Origin: Pimelobacter simplex
GTDB taxonomy: Bacteria; Actinomycetota; Actinomycetes; Propionibacteriales; Nocardioidaceae
DNA: 64,000 bases
Reading direction: 5' to 3'
Assembly (NCBI RefSeq): GCF_024662235.1
Contig: NZ_CP096276.1
Location: forward strand, 3,224,001 to 3,288,000
Part shown: positions 26,457 to 34,527 of the stretch, in pieces
Layout of the letters: every line of letters starts with the position of its first letter
How positions within the stretch are numbered: position 1 is the first letter of the stretch
Position numbers and translations under genes: made by a program
The notes under the pieces: model-generated
Told to the model about the DNA's origin: nothing
What the model saw: the letters and a program-made list of their open reading frames with translations, nothing else
The model's database searches: none

Positions 26457-26894
26457 CGCTGGTTGTCTTTCGTGAGGAGGAGCTGCGCGGGTGGAGGGGA
26501 ACGGGTATTGCCGTCCTGGGCTCCTCCCACCGCGACGGGTGGGTGTCAGCTCGTGGGTCTCACGATGTCGACTGCGACGGGGGTGCGGATCACGCGGTAT
26601 GCCGGCCGGTGGGCCCGTCGCGGTGCTCTGCGGAGAAAGCGCCAGGACTGTCGAGTTGGACGAGCGGCCTGGGCGCCGATACAAGGGAACGCCGCGTTCA
26701 CCGCGGCGAGGTGGCCTCTCTCAGGCCTCGCCGCGGCGCACGATTACGAGAAGAGCGCTCCGCATGGTGGACAGATCCTACGACAGGTGAGACGCGGAGG
26801 CCAGCACCGTCTCGCATGGCGGAGGGCCGGACCGGCCGTCCAGGGGCCGAGACCCACCGTCAGCATCTGAGACACCGGATGTAAGACTCGATCT
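26457..26894. other. Gene-free region with a strong inverted repeat
   Basis: About 438 bases between the divergent leuB unit and the methyltransferase gene; no convincing frame. It holds a perfect 11-bp inverted repeat CCGCGGCGAGG / CCTCGCCGCGG (26701-26736, 14-base loop) without a T tract. A possible -10 for the methyltransferase (TAAGAC, about 26882) lies 7-8 bases before its ATG, so that gene may be leaderless. Several GAGAC/GTCTC words are scattered between 26795 and 26890. Confidence 0.45.
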
Positions 26895-27464
26895 ATGAGC
26901 GCGCCTCCCGAGCTTCCCGACGTCGTCAACCGCGCGTTCGACGTGTCCCGGCGCGCGGGCTACGTGTCGTTCTGCCGCAACGAGACCGGCCGCCTGCTGG
27001 CCGCGCTCGCGGCGACCCGCGAGGGCACGATGGCCGAGTTCGGCACCGGCTGCGGCGTCGGTACGGCGTGGCTGCGCTCGGGCGTGCGCAACGACAAGGC
27101 GCGCATCCTCACCGCCGAGCTCAACCCCAAGCTCGCCGCGGCCGCGGCCGAGATCTTCGAGGACGACGCCCAGGTCGACGTCCTCGCCGCGGACTGGTCG
27201 ACGCTGATGGACAAGGGCCCGTTCTCGCTGCTCTTCCTCGACTCCGGTGACCCCTCGGCGGTCGGCGTCGACAAGATCGCCGACCTGGTCGAGCCGGGCG
27301 GCATCGTGGTGCTCGACGACTTCGTGCCGTGCGAGATGTGGCCGCCGATCACCGGCGGCCGGGTCGACACGCTGCGCGAGGAGTGGCTGACCGACGAGCG
27401 GTTCACCACCGTCGAGGTGATGGTCGCCGTGGACGCCTCGGCGCTCATCGCCACCCGCCGCTGA
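26895..27464 (+). CDS. SAM-dependent methyltransferase, O-methyltransferase-like
   Basis: Class I methyltransferase of 189 residues. The SAM-binding motif I is M-A-E-F-G-T-G-C-G-V-G-T-A-W-L, the acidic motif II is T-A-E-L-N-P-K, and a later D-W-S-T-L and L-F-L-D-S-G-D follow the family pattern of catechol/caffeoyl-type O-methyltransferases, though the usual D-A-D-K metal motif is changed to D-S-G-D. The substrate is unknown. It is followed at its stop codon by a 20-bp tandem repeat. Confidence 0.8.
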   Translation: MSAPPELPDVVNRAFDVSRRAGYVSFCRNETGRLLAALAATREGTMAEFGTGCGVGTAWLRSGVRNDKARILTAELNPKLAAAAAEIFEDDAQVDVLAADWSTLMDKGPFSLLFLDSGDPSAVGVDKIADLVEPGGIVVLDDFVPCEMWPPITGGRVDTLREEWLTDERFTTVEVMVAVDASALIATRR

Positions 27465-27540
27465 ACCGCCCGCGCCGCCGCTGAACCGCCCGCGCCGCCG
27501 CTGAACCGCCCGCACCGCCGCTGAACCGCCCGCACCGCCG
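27461..27540. repeat. Tandem repeat, four copies of a 20-bp unit
   Basis: Four exact-length copies of CTGAACCGCCCGCRCCGCCG (R is G in copies 1-2 and A in copies 3-4), with the start of a fifth degenerate copy at 27541. The first copy contains the stop codon TGA of the methyltransferase gene (27462-27464). It lies in the gap before the convergent FHA gene. Confidence 0.92.
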
Positions 27541-27594
27541 CTGAGCCGGCTCGGGGCGGCCGCGCGCGTCCGCGGCGGGTGCGACCGTCGTCGG

Positions 27595-27702
27595 GTAACA
27601 CGCTGTCCACCGTGCTGACCGGCGGTTGACGTCGCTCCACGCCGTCTGCAACGGCGTGGAAGCAACGACAAGTGGCGCGAACCAACGCGGACAGCGTGTT
27701 AC
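27595..27702. repeat. 108-bp imperfect palindromic element
   Basis: Perfect 14-bp terminal inverted repeats GTAACACGCTGTCC (27595-27608) and GGACAGCGTGTTAC (27689-27702) enclose a central perfect hairpin TCCACGCCGT-CTGCA-ACGGCGTGGA (27636-27660). The segments between outer and central arms are also partly complementary, so the whole element can fold into one long stem. It lies between convergent genes. It has no coding frame and no obvious target duplication. It could be a small non-autonomous mobile element or a bidirectional terminator-like structure. Confidence 0.75.
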
Positions 27703-27740
27703 AGCGGGTGGGGCGCGGCGCGGCGCGGCGGGGGCGGCGC

Positions 27741-28526
27741 TCAGACCTCGCCCGGCTGGGCCCGCCGGACCACCAGCCGGGTCCACGCCCCGAGGTAGAC
27801 GCGGGCGTCCGGGGCGATCTCGCGCTTCTCGCCCGCCGGCACCGGGTCCTTGGGCAGCGGGCCGACGGCCGAGCCGAGGTAGGTGCCGTTGGAGGAGCCC
27901 AGGTCCTCGACCCACCAGCGGCTGCCGTCGGTGGTCAGCTGGCAGTGGCGCCGGCTGATGCCGTTGTCGGAGCCGAGGTCGATGTCGGGGTGGATCCCGC
28001 GGCTGCGCGAGGTGCGCCCGACCAGGATCGACGTCGACCGCAGCGGTACGACGGTCGGCACGCCCGCGGAGGGCAGCGGGTCGGTGGACTCCTGGTCGGC
28101 GTACCAGTCGGGGTCGATCCACACCTCGGCCACCCAGGCCTCGGCCAGCGGCGGCGCGACCGAGACCGGCGGCGCCGGCGGGGCGTCCGGCACGGAGGGC
28201 GCGGACGGCGCCGAGGGCGCGTCGAGGTCGAGCGGCGAGGGCGGGGCGAGCGGGGTGATCGGCCGCGGCATCGAGCCGGTCGTGAAGTCGTAGCCGCAGG
28301 CCTCGCAGAACAGCGCGCTCGGCGGGTTCGCGGCCTGGCAGTTCGGGCACGCGGTGGTGGTCGGCTCGGCAGGGGCCGCCGGAGCGGCCGGAGCGGCCGA
28401 TGCGGCGGCCTCCGCGGCCGGGTCGGCGGCGGGTGCCGGAGCACCGCCGCCGGCCGGGATCGGCAGACCGCAGACGTCGCAGTAGTCGTCGGCGGCCGAT
28501 TCGTGCCCGGACGGGCAGGTACTCAT
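27741..28526 (-). CDS. FHA-domain protein with two zinc ribbons
   Basis: Protein of 261 residues, last gene of the ten-gene PknG operon. Two Cys4 ribbons lie at the N-terminus: C-P-S-G-H-x-C-D-V-C-G-L-P style (residues 4-21) and C-P-N-C-Q ... F-C-E-A-C-G (about 60-77). A Pro/Ala-rich linker follows, then an FHA domain (about 165-245) with I-L-V-G-R-T-S-R, S-R-R-H-C-Q-L and S-S-N-G-T-Y-L-G, the residues that bind phosphothreonine. In mycobacteria PknG phosphorylates the FHA protein GarA, which controls 2-oxoglutarate metabolism. This protein is a candidate reader or target of PknG here, but it lacks a visible GarA-like N-terminal E-T-T-S motif. Start overlaps the VWA stop (ATGA). Confidence 0.88.
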   Translation of the reverse strand: MSTCPSGHESAADDYCDVCGLPIPAGGGAPAPAADPAAEAAASAAPAAPAAPAEPTTTACPNCQAANPPSALFCEACGYDFTTGSMPRPITPLAPPSPLDLDAPSAPSAPSVPDAPPAPPVSVAPPLAEAWVAEVWIDPDWYADQESTDPLPSAGVPTVVPLRSTSILVGRTSRSRGIHPDIDLGSDNGISRRHCQLTTDGSRWWVEDLGSSNGTYLGSAVGPLPKDPVPAGEKREIAPDARVYLGAWTRLVVRRAQPGEV

Positions 28527-29812
28527 GAGGTGGGCTCCTTGCGGATCCTCGTGGTCTTGGTGGAGGCGGTGTCGAGGGCCATCTCGTCGGCCTTGTCGAC
28601 CGCGCGCTTGAGCCGGACGGTGCCGGTCTCCTCGCTGTCGACGTCGACGACCTTGCGGAGCTTGGAGGTCGCCTCGTCGTTGCCGGTCTCGGCGGCGAGC
28701 TGGACGGCGCGGCCGAGCTTGGTGGTCGCGGTCGCCTCGTCGCCGGCGGCCTTGGCCGCGAGCCCCTCCTGGATCATCTGGGCGAGCTCGGCCTGCCCGG
28801 TGTAGTGGGCGACCTGCTGGTCGATCCGGGTGGTGAGCTCGGAGTTGCCCGACCAGGTCGCCTTGACCAGCGCCTGGGTGACGACGTCGCTGCCGAGCGC
28901 GAGCTGGACCCGGGCCGCGAGCTGCTCCTGGCCGATCGCCTTGGCCGGGACCCGGATCGCGACGTGGTAGTCGCGGGACTCGTCGGCCCAGGCGCCCGTC
29001 GGGTAGTCGCCGGTGAGCGGGTTGACCGGCGTCCGCCGGTTGCTGAGGTCCTCGACGGTCGGCGAGACCTGGCGCACGAAGAGCACCTCGGCGCCCTGGG
29101 GCGTCCAGACCCGCAGCGAGGCGTCGGCGACGCCGCGGGACATGGCGTTGCGCATGATCTCCTCGAACTGCGCCTTCATCTCCGCCGGGCGCGGGATGAT
29201 GTCGACGGTGCCGAGCAGGGCCTGGGCGATCCGGCGGATCTCGGCGACCTGCCAGTCGGTGCCGGCGCCGCGGCAGTCGGCCTGGAAGTAGCCGGTCGCG
29301 CGGTTGATCGCGTCGTCGAGCCGGCCGGGGCGCTCGCGGTTCTCGCCGTCGGTGAGCAGCAGGACGTGGCGCTGGGTGACCTCGGCGACGGAGCCGAAGA
29401 GCTGGCCGGCCAGGTCGAGCCAGGTGCTGATCGCGGTGCCGCCGCTGCCGACGAAGCGGCCGATCGCGGCGGCGGCGTCCTGGCGGGTACGGGCGTCCAT
29501 CCGGACCATGCCCGGGCCGCTGGAGACCTGCGGGTAGGCCAGCATCGCGCGGTCGGCGCCGGCGATGACGGCGAAGTAGGTGCCGTCGACGATCTCGGCC
29601 AGCGCGGCCTGCGCGGCCTCCTTGGCGGCAGCCATCGTCGAGGGGCCCATCGAGCCCGAGGTGTCGACGATGATGATCTCGCCCGCGCTGCCCGCGCCGG
29701 ACTGACCGGCGGTGCCGGCCCCCTGGCAGGTGATCGTGACGATCGCGTTGACGTCGGTCCCGCCGTCGGGCAGGAACTCGTTCTGGTAGACGGCGGCGCT
29801 GAACTCAGCCAT
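28523..29812 (-). CDS. VWA-domain protein
   Basis: Cytoplasmic von Willebrand A-domain protein of 429 residues. The metal-ion-dependent adhesion site is complete: D-T-S-G-S-M near residue 50, a Thr in the G-G-T-A-I-S segment, and L-L-T-D-G-E-N. Residues 210-340 form a beta-rich domain and the C-terminus (about 345-429) is helical with short repeats (A-G-D-E-A-T-A-T-T-K). No signal peptide. Overlaps the PP2C gene by 8 bp and the FHA gene by 4 bp. VWA proteins beside PP2C phosphatases and TelA proteins recur in bacterial stress clusters; partner unknown. Confidence 0.88.
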   Translation of the reverse strand: MAEFSAAVYQNEFLPDGGTDVNAIVTITCQGAGTAGQSGAGSAGEIIIVDTSGSMGPSTMAAAKEAAQAALAEIVDGTYFAVIAGADRAMLAYPQVSSGPGMVRMDARTRQDAAAAIGRFVGSGGTAISTWLDLAGQLFGSVAEVTQRHVLLLTDGENRERPGRLDDAINRATGYFQADCRGAGTDWQVAEIRRIAQALLGTVDIIPRPAEMKAQFEEIMRNAMSRGVADASLRVWTPQGAEVLFVRQVSPTVEDLSNRRTPVNPLTGDYPTGAWADESRDYHVAIRVPAKAIGQEQLAARVQLALGSDVVTQALVKATWSGNSELTTRIDQQVAHYTGQAELAQMIQEGLAAKAAGDEATATTKLGRAVQLAAETGNDEATSKLRKVVDVDSEETGTVRLKRAVDKADEMALDTASTKTTRIRKEPTS

Positions 29813-30947
29813 CGCTCGGCTCTCCTCCTGAGGTGCCCGCCGGTGCGGGCGTCGGGGTCTGGTCATTCTGCCCGAGATCGACCCGGGCGACGGCGGCGGT
29901 GATGTTGTCGTGGCCGCCGGCGGCGTTGGCGAAGGCGACGAGCGCCCCCGCGAGGGCGAGCGGGTCCGCCGTGGCGGCGGCGCGCACCTGGGTGTGCATC
30001 TCCTCGGGCGTGGACGCGTAGTTCCACAGTCCGTCGGAGCAGGCGAGCAACCAGCCGGGCTCGGCGACGTCGAGGGTGCCGACGGAGGGCACGAAGTCCT
30101 CGGAGTCGCGCCCGAGCCACTTGGTGATCGCGTGCGCCTGGGGTCCGGACTCGGCGACCTCGCGGGCGATGCCCTCGGCGATCTGGGCCTGGGCCAGCGA
30201 GTCGTCGGTGGTCAGCTGGACCGCCGTACCGGCGTCGGGCACCCAGTAGCAGCGGGAGTCGCCGACGTTGGCCCAGGTGATCCGGCGCCCCTCGAGCACG
30301 GCGGCGGTGAACGTCGCCGACGCGGGGTTGGGCGAGTCGGGGTCGGTGACCGCCACGATCGCGGTGTTGGCGGCCGCCGCGGCCGCCGTCATCACCTTGC
30401 GCACGGCGGCGTCGCGGCTCTCCGGCGTCCCCATGCCCGCAGGCAGCGGCACCCGCAGCACCTCGCGCGCCGCGCGGGCGCCGGCCAGGGAGGCGACATC
30501 GGAGTCGATGGAGTTCGAGACGCCGTCCATCACGATGAGCACCGCGCGCGAGCCCGGCTCGGCACCGGCCAGGAGCGCCATCGCGTCCTCGTTGCGGTTC
30601 TTGCGGATCGCCTTGTCGCACACGCCGGCCACCCACGGCGCCGGCTGCTCCTCGAAGTGGTCGCGCTCGCTGGGCGCCTTGGTGCCGCACTCCACGCAGT
30701 AGAGGTCGGGACCGACCTCTCCCCCGCACTCGGTGCAGGGCCGCCGGCCCGCGGGCGCCGGCGGGTCGGGCAGCGTGCCCGCCGGCTTGCGGGTCGGCGC
30801 GCTGATCGGCGCGTCGCCGAGCGGGTGGTCGGCGGAGGCCGGGGCGACCGGGGCGGGCGCGGCGTCCGCCGTACCGACCGGGGCACCGCAGCCCTCGCAG
30901 AACCGCGCGCCGGGCGCGAGCGCCGCACCGCAGGAGGGACAGGTCAC
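29805..30947 (-). CDS. PP2C-family protein phosphatase with zinc ribbons
   Basis: Ser/Thr phosphatase of 380 residues. Two Cys4 ribbons at the N-terminus (C-P-S-C-G ... F-C-E-G-C-G, residues 3-20; C-T-E-C-G ... Y-C-V-E-C-G, about 67-84) precede a PP2C domain with N-R-N-E-D-A, V-M-D-G-V-S-N, N-V-G-D-S-R-C-Y, A-C-S-D-G-L-W and G-G-H-D-N-I-T, the Asp residues of the two-metal site. The V-M-D-G-V-S-N form differs slightly from the usual D-G-M/V-G-G. It should reverse PknG phosphorylation of targets. GTG start overlaps the pknG stop by 4 bp. Confidence 0.92.
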   Translation of the reverse strand: MTCPSCGAALAPGARFCEGCGAPVGTADAAPAPVAPASADHPLGDAPISAPTRKPAGTLPDPPAPAGRRPCTECGGEVGPDLYCVECGTKAPSERDHFEEQPAPWVAGVCDKAIRKNRNEDAMALLAGAEPGSRAVLIVMDGVSNSIDSDVASLAGARAAREVLRVPLPAGMGTPESRDAAVRKVMTAAAAAANTAIVAVTDPDSPNPASATFTAAVLEGRRITWANVGDSRCYWVPDAGTAVQLTTDDSLAQAQIAEGIAREVAESGPQAHAITKWLGRDSEDFVPSVGTLDVAEPGWLLACSDGLWNYASTPEEMHTQVRAAATADPLALAGALVAFANAAGGHDNITAAVARVDLGQNDQTPTPAPAGTSGGEPSDG

Positions 30948-33397
30948 GTGAGGCTCCAGTTCCGGACGGCGTTGGCCTGGTTGACCAGGTTCACCCGCTC
31001 CTTGAGGTCGACGGCGTCGCGGGCGAGCAGGCGCAGGGCGTTCTCGAGCCCGTCGCGCACGCCCGCCTCGGTCGCGGTGACCGCGCCGATCTTGGTACCG
31101 GCGGGGACGGCGTTGGCGGCCTGGCTGACCACGGGCAGCGCCTCGGTGAGGATCCGCACCGTGAACTGCTGGCGGGTCTGCTGGTCGACGCTGGAGGCCT
31201 CGATCGTGCGCATCGCCTGGTCGAGCACGGTGATGTCGTGCGCACCGCCGGAGAGCAGCACCTCGGCCCGCAGCTGGCGGCTCTCGGTGTAGCCGCGGCT
31301 CGTGGTCGGGACCAGGTCGAGCGCCGCGACGGCACCGACGGTGTCCTGGCGGGCCGCGCGGACCCGGGCCATCCCGAAGGCGGCCGGCGGCACGTACGCC
31401 GCGTCGGTCGACGCGCACACCTGGTAGAGCCCCTCGGCGACCTCGGGCAGGCCACCGCGCTCGCAGGCGAACGCCAGCGCCAGCTTGGGCGCCAGCTCAC
31501 CGGGGACCTGCTGGTAGACGGCGTTGAACGAGGCCTTGGCGGTCTCCCAGTCCTCGGCCTGGACGGCGGCGAGGCCCTCGACCCACAGCGCCCGCCACTC
31601 CCACGGGTCGTCGGTGAGCAGCCGCTGGGCGTGGCCCTTGGCGAGCACCGGGTCCCCGAGGTCGAGCGCCGCGCGGGCCCGGGCCAGCCAGACCTCGGCG
31701 GAGTCCTCGGGCGCGGACTCCAGGTCGGCCAGGCGCCGCTTGGGGTCGTCGTCGCCGATGGTGCTCAGCCAGCTGTACTGGGCGTCGGTGGTGTCCTCGC
31801 GCAGCGCGGGCAGCTGGCTCCAGCCGGTGATCGGCCGGGCCGTGGCGGGCGACTCGAAGAGCACCGAGGCGGCCGACGTGCTCGCCGTGCCCTGGCGGCG
31901 GCGGGCGACCACCTCGCGCAGGACGCCGAGCACCTGGGTGCGCATCTCGTCGACCGAGGCGAACCGGTCGGCCGGGTCGGGCGCGCAGCACTTGGCGATG
32001 AGCTGGTAGAGCGAGTCGTTCTGCTGGAACAGCGGCGTGCTGTCGACCGGCGGCAGGCTGTGCAGGTAGGTGCCCTGGTAGCCGCGGAACTCCATGCACA
32101 GCACGACCAGCGTGCGGCCGATCGTGTAGATGTCCGAGGCGACCGACGGGCCGACCTCGGCGACCTCGGGTGCCTGGTACCCGACCGTGCCGTAGATCGC
32201 CGACTCCTCGTCGTCGATGCGCCGGACGCCGCCGAGGTCGATGAGCTTCATCGCGTCGCCGACCTGGATCATGTTGTCGGGCTTGAAGTCGCAGTAGACC
32301 AGGCCGAGGTCGTGCAGGTACTGGAACGCCGGCAGCAGCTCGAGGATGTAGGCGAGCGCCTGGTCGACCGGCAGGGCGTCGTACTGGCCGCCGTTGGCCG
32401 ACATCCGCTCCTTGAGGATCTGCTTGATCGACTTGCCGCCGACGTACTCCATGACGATGTAGCCGGCACCCTCGTGGGTGACGAAGTTGTAGATCTCGAC
32501 GATGAGCGGGTGCTCGACCTGGGCGAGGAACTGCTGCTCGGCGATGGCCGCGGCGAGCGCGTCGGGGTCGCCGGAGTTGAGCAGGCCCTTGAGCACGACC
32601 CAGCGGTTGGAGACGTTGCGGTCGCGGCCGAGGTAGATCCAGCCGAGGCCGCCGTGGGCGAGCGCGCCGGCGACCTCGTACTGACCGGCGACCAGGTCGC
32701 CCGGCTGGAGCTTGGGGGTGAACGAGAATGGCTGGCCGCAGTTGGGGCAGAAGCCTTCGCTGCGCCCCGGCGTCCCGTCGATGCCGCGGCCGACCGCGTT
32801 GCCGCACTTGGCGCAGCTGCGCTTGTCCTCGGGCACCTGCGGGTCGGCCATGATCGCGCGGGCCGCGTCGACCGGCGGCGCGGGCGGGACGACGGTGAGG
32901 CCGGCGCCGAGGCGCGCGGAGCGCATCCGCTGGGAGCCGGTGCGGGTGCGCCGGGTGGACGACGTACCGCTGGCGCCGGCGCGCTTGGAGCCGATCGCCG
33001 CGGACTGGACCCGGCTCGCCGCCGTCGCCGAGGTGCCCTCGCGACCCGAGAGCGGCTGGGACTCGGCGATCGCGGCCGCCTCGGCGACCCGGGCCCCCGG
33101 CACGGCCGGGGTGCCGCAGACGTCGCAGTAGCCGTCGAGGATCTTGCCGGTGCAGCCGGGCTGCTGGCACGGGCTGCCGTTGGGAGCGGGGACCGCGCGC
33201 GGGGAGGTGCTGACCGTCGCACCGGTCAGGGTGCTGCCGGGGGTGCTGACCGGCGGGCTCGCGGGGGCGCTCGCGGGGGCGCTCGCCGTGGCGGCGGGGG
33301 TCGACGTACCGCCGGTGCCGGGCATGCCGCACACGTCGCAGTAGCCGTCGACGATGCTGCCCGTGCAGCCGGGCTGGGTGCAGGCGCCTGCGCTCAT
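30944..33397 (-). CDS. pknG: Serine/threonine protein kinase G (PknG-type)
   Basis: Soluble kinase of 817 residues with PknG layout. Residues 1-95 add two ribbons absent from mycobacterial PknG (C-x4-C ... Y-C-D-V-C-G, twice). A rubredoxin-like pair C-A-K-C-G-N ... F-C-P-N-C-G-Q-P-F-S-F (about 190-220) precedes the kinase domain (about 235-500): A-H-G-G-L-G-W-I-Y, W-V-V-L-K-G-L, non-RD catalytic loop Y-C-D-F-K-P-D-N, D-L-G, and Y-Q-A-P-E-V. The remainder is a TPR-like helical domain. In mycobacteria PknG answers to amino acids sensed by GlnH/GlnX, both encoded just upstream here. Confidence 0.95.
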   Translation of the reverse strand: MSAGACTQPGCTGSIVDGYCDVCGMPGTGGTSTPAATASAPASAPASPPVSTPGSTLTGATVSTSPRAVPAPNGSPCQQPGCTGKILDGYCDVCGTPAVPGARVAEAAAIAESQPLSGREGTSATAASRVQSAAIGSKRAGASGTSSTRRTRTGSQRMRSARLGAGLTVVPPAPPVDAARAIMADPQVPEDKRSCAKCGNAVGRGIDGTPGRSEGFCPNCGQPFSFTPKLQPGDLVAGQYEVAGALAHGGLGWIYLGRDRNVSNRWVVLKGLLNSGDPDALAAAIAEQQFLAQVEHPLIVEIYNFVTHEGAGYIVMEYVGGKSIKQILKERMSANGGQYDALPVDQALAYILELLPAFQYLHDLGLVYCDFKPDNMIQVGDAMKLIDLGGVRRIDDEESAIYGTVGYQAPEVAEVGPSVASDIYTIGRTLVVLCMEFRGYQGTYLHSLPPVDSTPLFQQNDSLYQLIAKCCAPDPADRFASVDEMRTQVLGVLREVVARRRQGTASTSAASVLFESPATARPITGWSQLPALREDTTDAQYSWLSTIGDDDPKRRLADLESAPEDSAEVWLARARAALDLGDPVLAKGHAQRLLTDDPWEWRALWVEGLAAVQAEDWETAKASFNAVYQQVPGELAPKLALAFACERGGLPEVAEGLYQVCASTDAAYVPPAAFGMARVRAARQDTVGAVAALDLVPTTSRGYTESRQLRAEVLLSGGAHDITVLDQAMRTIEASSVDQQTRQQFTVRILTEALPVVSQAANAVPAGTKIGAVTATEAGVRDGLENALRLLARDAVDLKERVNLVNQANAVRNWSLT

Positions 33398-34527
33398 GGG
33401 GTGCTCTCCTTGGCTAGCCAGGTCTGGTACGTCGTGACGAGCTGCTGGGCCACGCTCATCGGTGCGGGCGAGCGCTGCAGGACCGATCGGGCGGCCTGCT
33501 CGCTCGCGGCGAGGTCGGGGTGGTCGGCCAGACCCGCGGCGCGGGCCTTGGCGACGTAGGCGTCGAGCAGGCCGACGAGCTGGGCGTGCTCGTCGAGCGC
33601 CGCCGCATAGGCGTGCTGGGCGATCTCGAGCGCCTGGGAGACCCGGTCGAGACGCTGCAGGTAGGGCCCGATCGCGTCGGGCGTGACCGGCACCGGACCG
33701 AGCGCACCGACGTCGGGCACCGCGTAGCGCGGCGCCGGGTCGACCGTCGCCACGCAGGTCTCGGCGAGCTTCTGCAGCGCCGCCTCGCGGGCCTCGAGGT
33801 CGGCCCGCAGCTCGCGCGCCGAGATCACCTGGTCGCGCGCGTCGCGGCGCCGGGCGTTGCCGACGATGAGGTCGCGCTCGAAGGTCGTCGCCTCGGTCTC
33901 CAGCGGCCCGAGCATCCCGCCCACGTCACCACCGCGCTCGGCCTTGGCCGTGATCCCCTCGAGCCGCGACATCAGCTCGGCCAGCCGCTGGATCGCGCCG
34001 TCCCGGCTGATCGCCGGCTCCAGCCCGACCTGGTCACGGATCCGCTCCAGCTGGGCCCGCAGCTCGCGGATCCGCGCCGACTGGGCATCGGCCCCCGGCA
34101 CCAGCGAGAGCCGGCTGCGCAGCTGACCGGTCAGCGCGTCGCACAACCGCCCCGCCTCGGGCAGCGAGACCGCCAACCCGCCCGGCAGCTCGGTCGCCCC
34201 GTCGAGCCGACCCCAGATCAGCGCCGAGATCCGCTCCCGCTCCTGCTGGAGCACCCGGCCGCCGTCCCAGGTCGCGAAGACCAGCTGGTGGCGGTCGGCG
34301 ATCGCCTTCCACAGCGCCAGCGCCAGCGACATGTCCCCGGCCAGCTCTCCCCCGCGACCCACCGCCAGCGCGGCCTGGTCGAGCTCGTCGAGCTCGGAGC
34401 GGCGTACCCGGAGCCAGGTGTCGAGCGCGCCGAGGTAGGCCTGGATCGCCGCAGGGTCCAGCGCGTCCCCGAGCTTGCCGGGGGCGGTGGGTGCGGTGGT
34501 GGGCATGGTGGCTTGGTCCACGGTCAC
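33394..34527 (-). CDS. Helical protein of unknown function in the PknG operon
   Basis: Protein of 377 residues placed between glnH and pknG with 4-bp overlaps on both sides (GTG at 34527; stop at 33394). No family is recognised. It is hydrophilic, without signal peptide or membrane segment, and mostly alpha-helical, with heptad-like coiled-coil stretches around residues 140-270 (R-I-R-E-L-R-A-Q-L-E-R-I-R, L-R-A-D-L-E-A-R-E-A-A-L). One Trp-Asp-Gly segment (F-A-T-W-D-G-G-R-V) is notable. Its position suggests a physical link between sensor and kinase, but this is inference. Confidence 0.8.
   Translation of the reverse strand: MTVDQATMPTTAPTAPGKLGDALDPAAIQAYLGALDTWLRVRRSELDELDQAALAVGRGGELAGDMSLALALWKAIADRHQLVFATWDGGRVLQQERERISALIWGRLDGATELPGGLAVSLPEAGRLCDALTGQLRSRLSLVPGADAQSARIRELRAQLERIRDQVGLEPAISRDGAIQRLAELMSRLEGITAKAERGGDVGGMLGPLETEATTFERDLIVGNARRRDARDQVISARELRADLEAREAALQKLAETCVATVDPAPRYAVPDVGALGPVPVTPDAIGPYLQRLDRVSQALEIAQHAYAAALDEHAQLVGLLDAYVAKARAAGLADHPDLAASEQAARSVLQRSPAPMSVAQQLVTTYQTWLAKESTP

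Noticed and set aside
26543..26884. 113-codon plus-strand frame before the methyltransferase gene
   Set aside because: Amino-acid composition is not protein-like, there is no ribosome site, and it spans the inverted repeat at 26701-26736.
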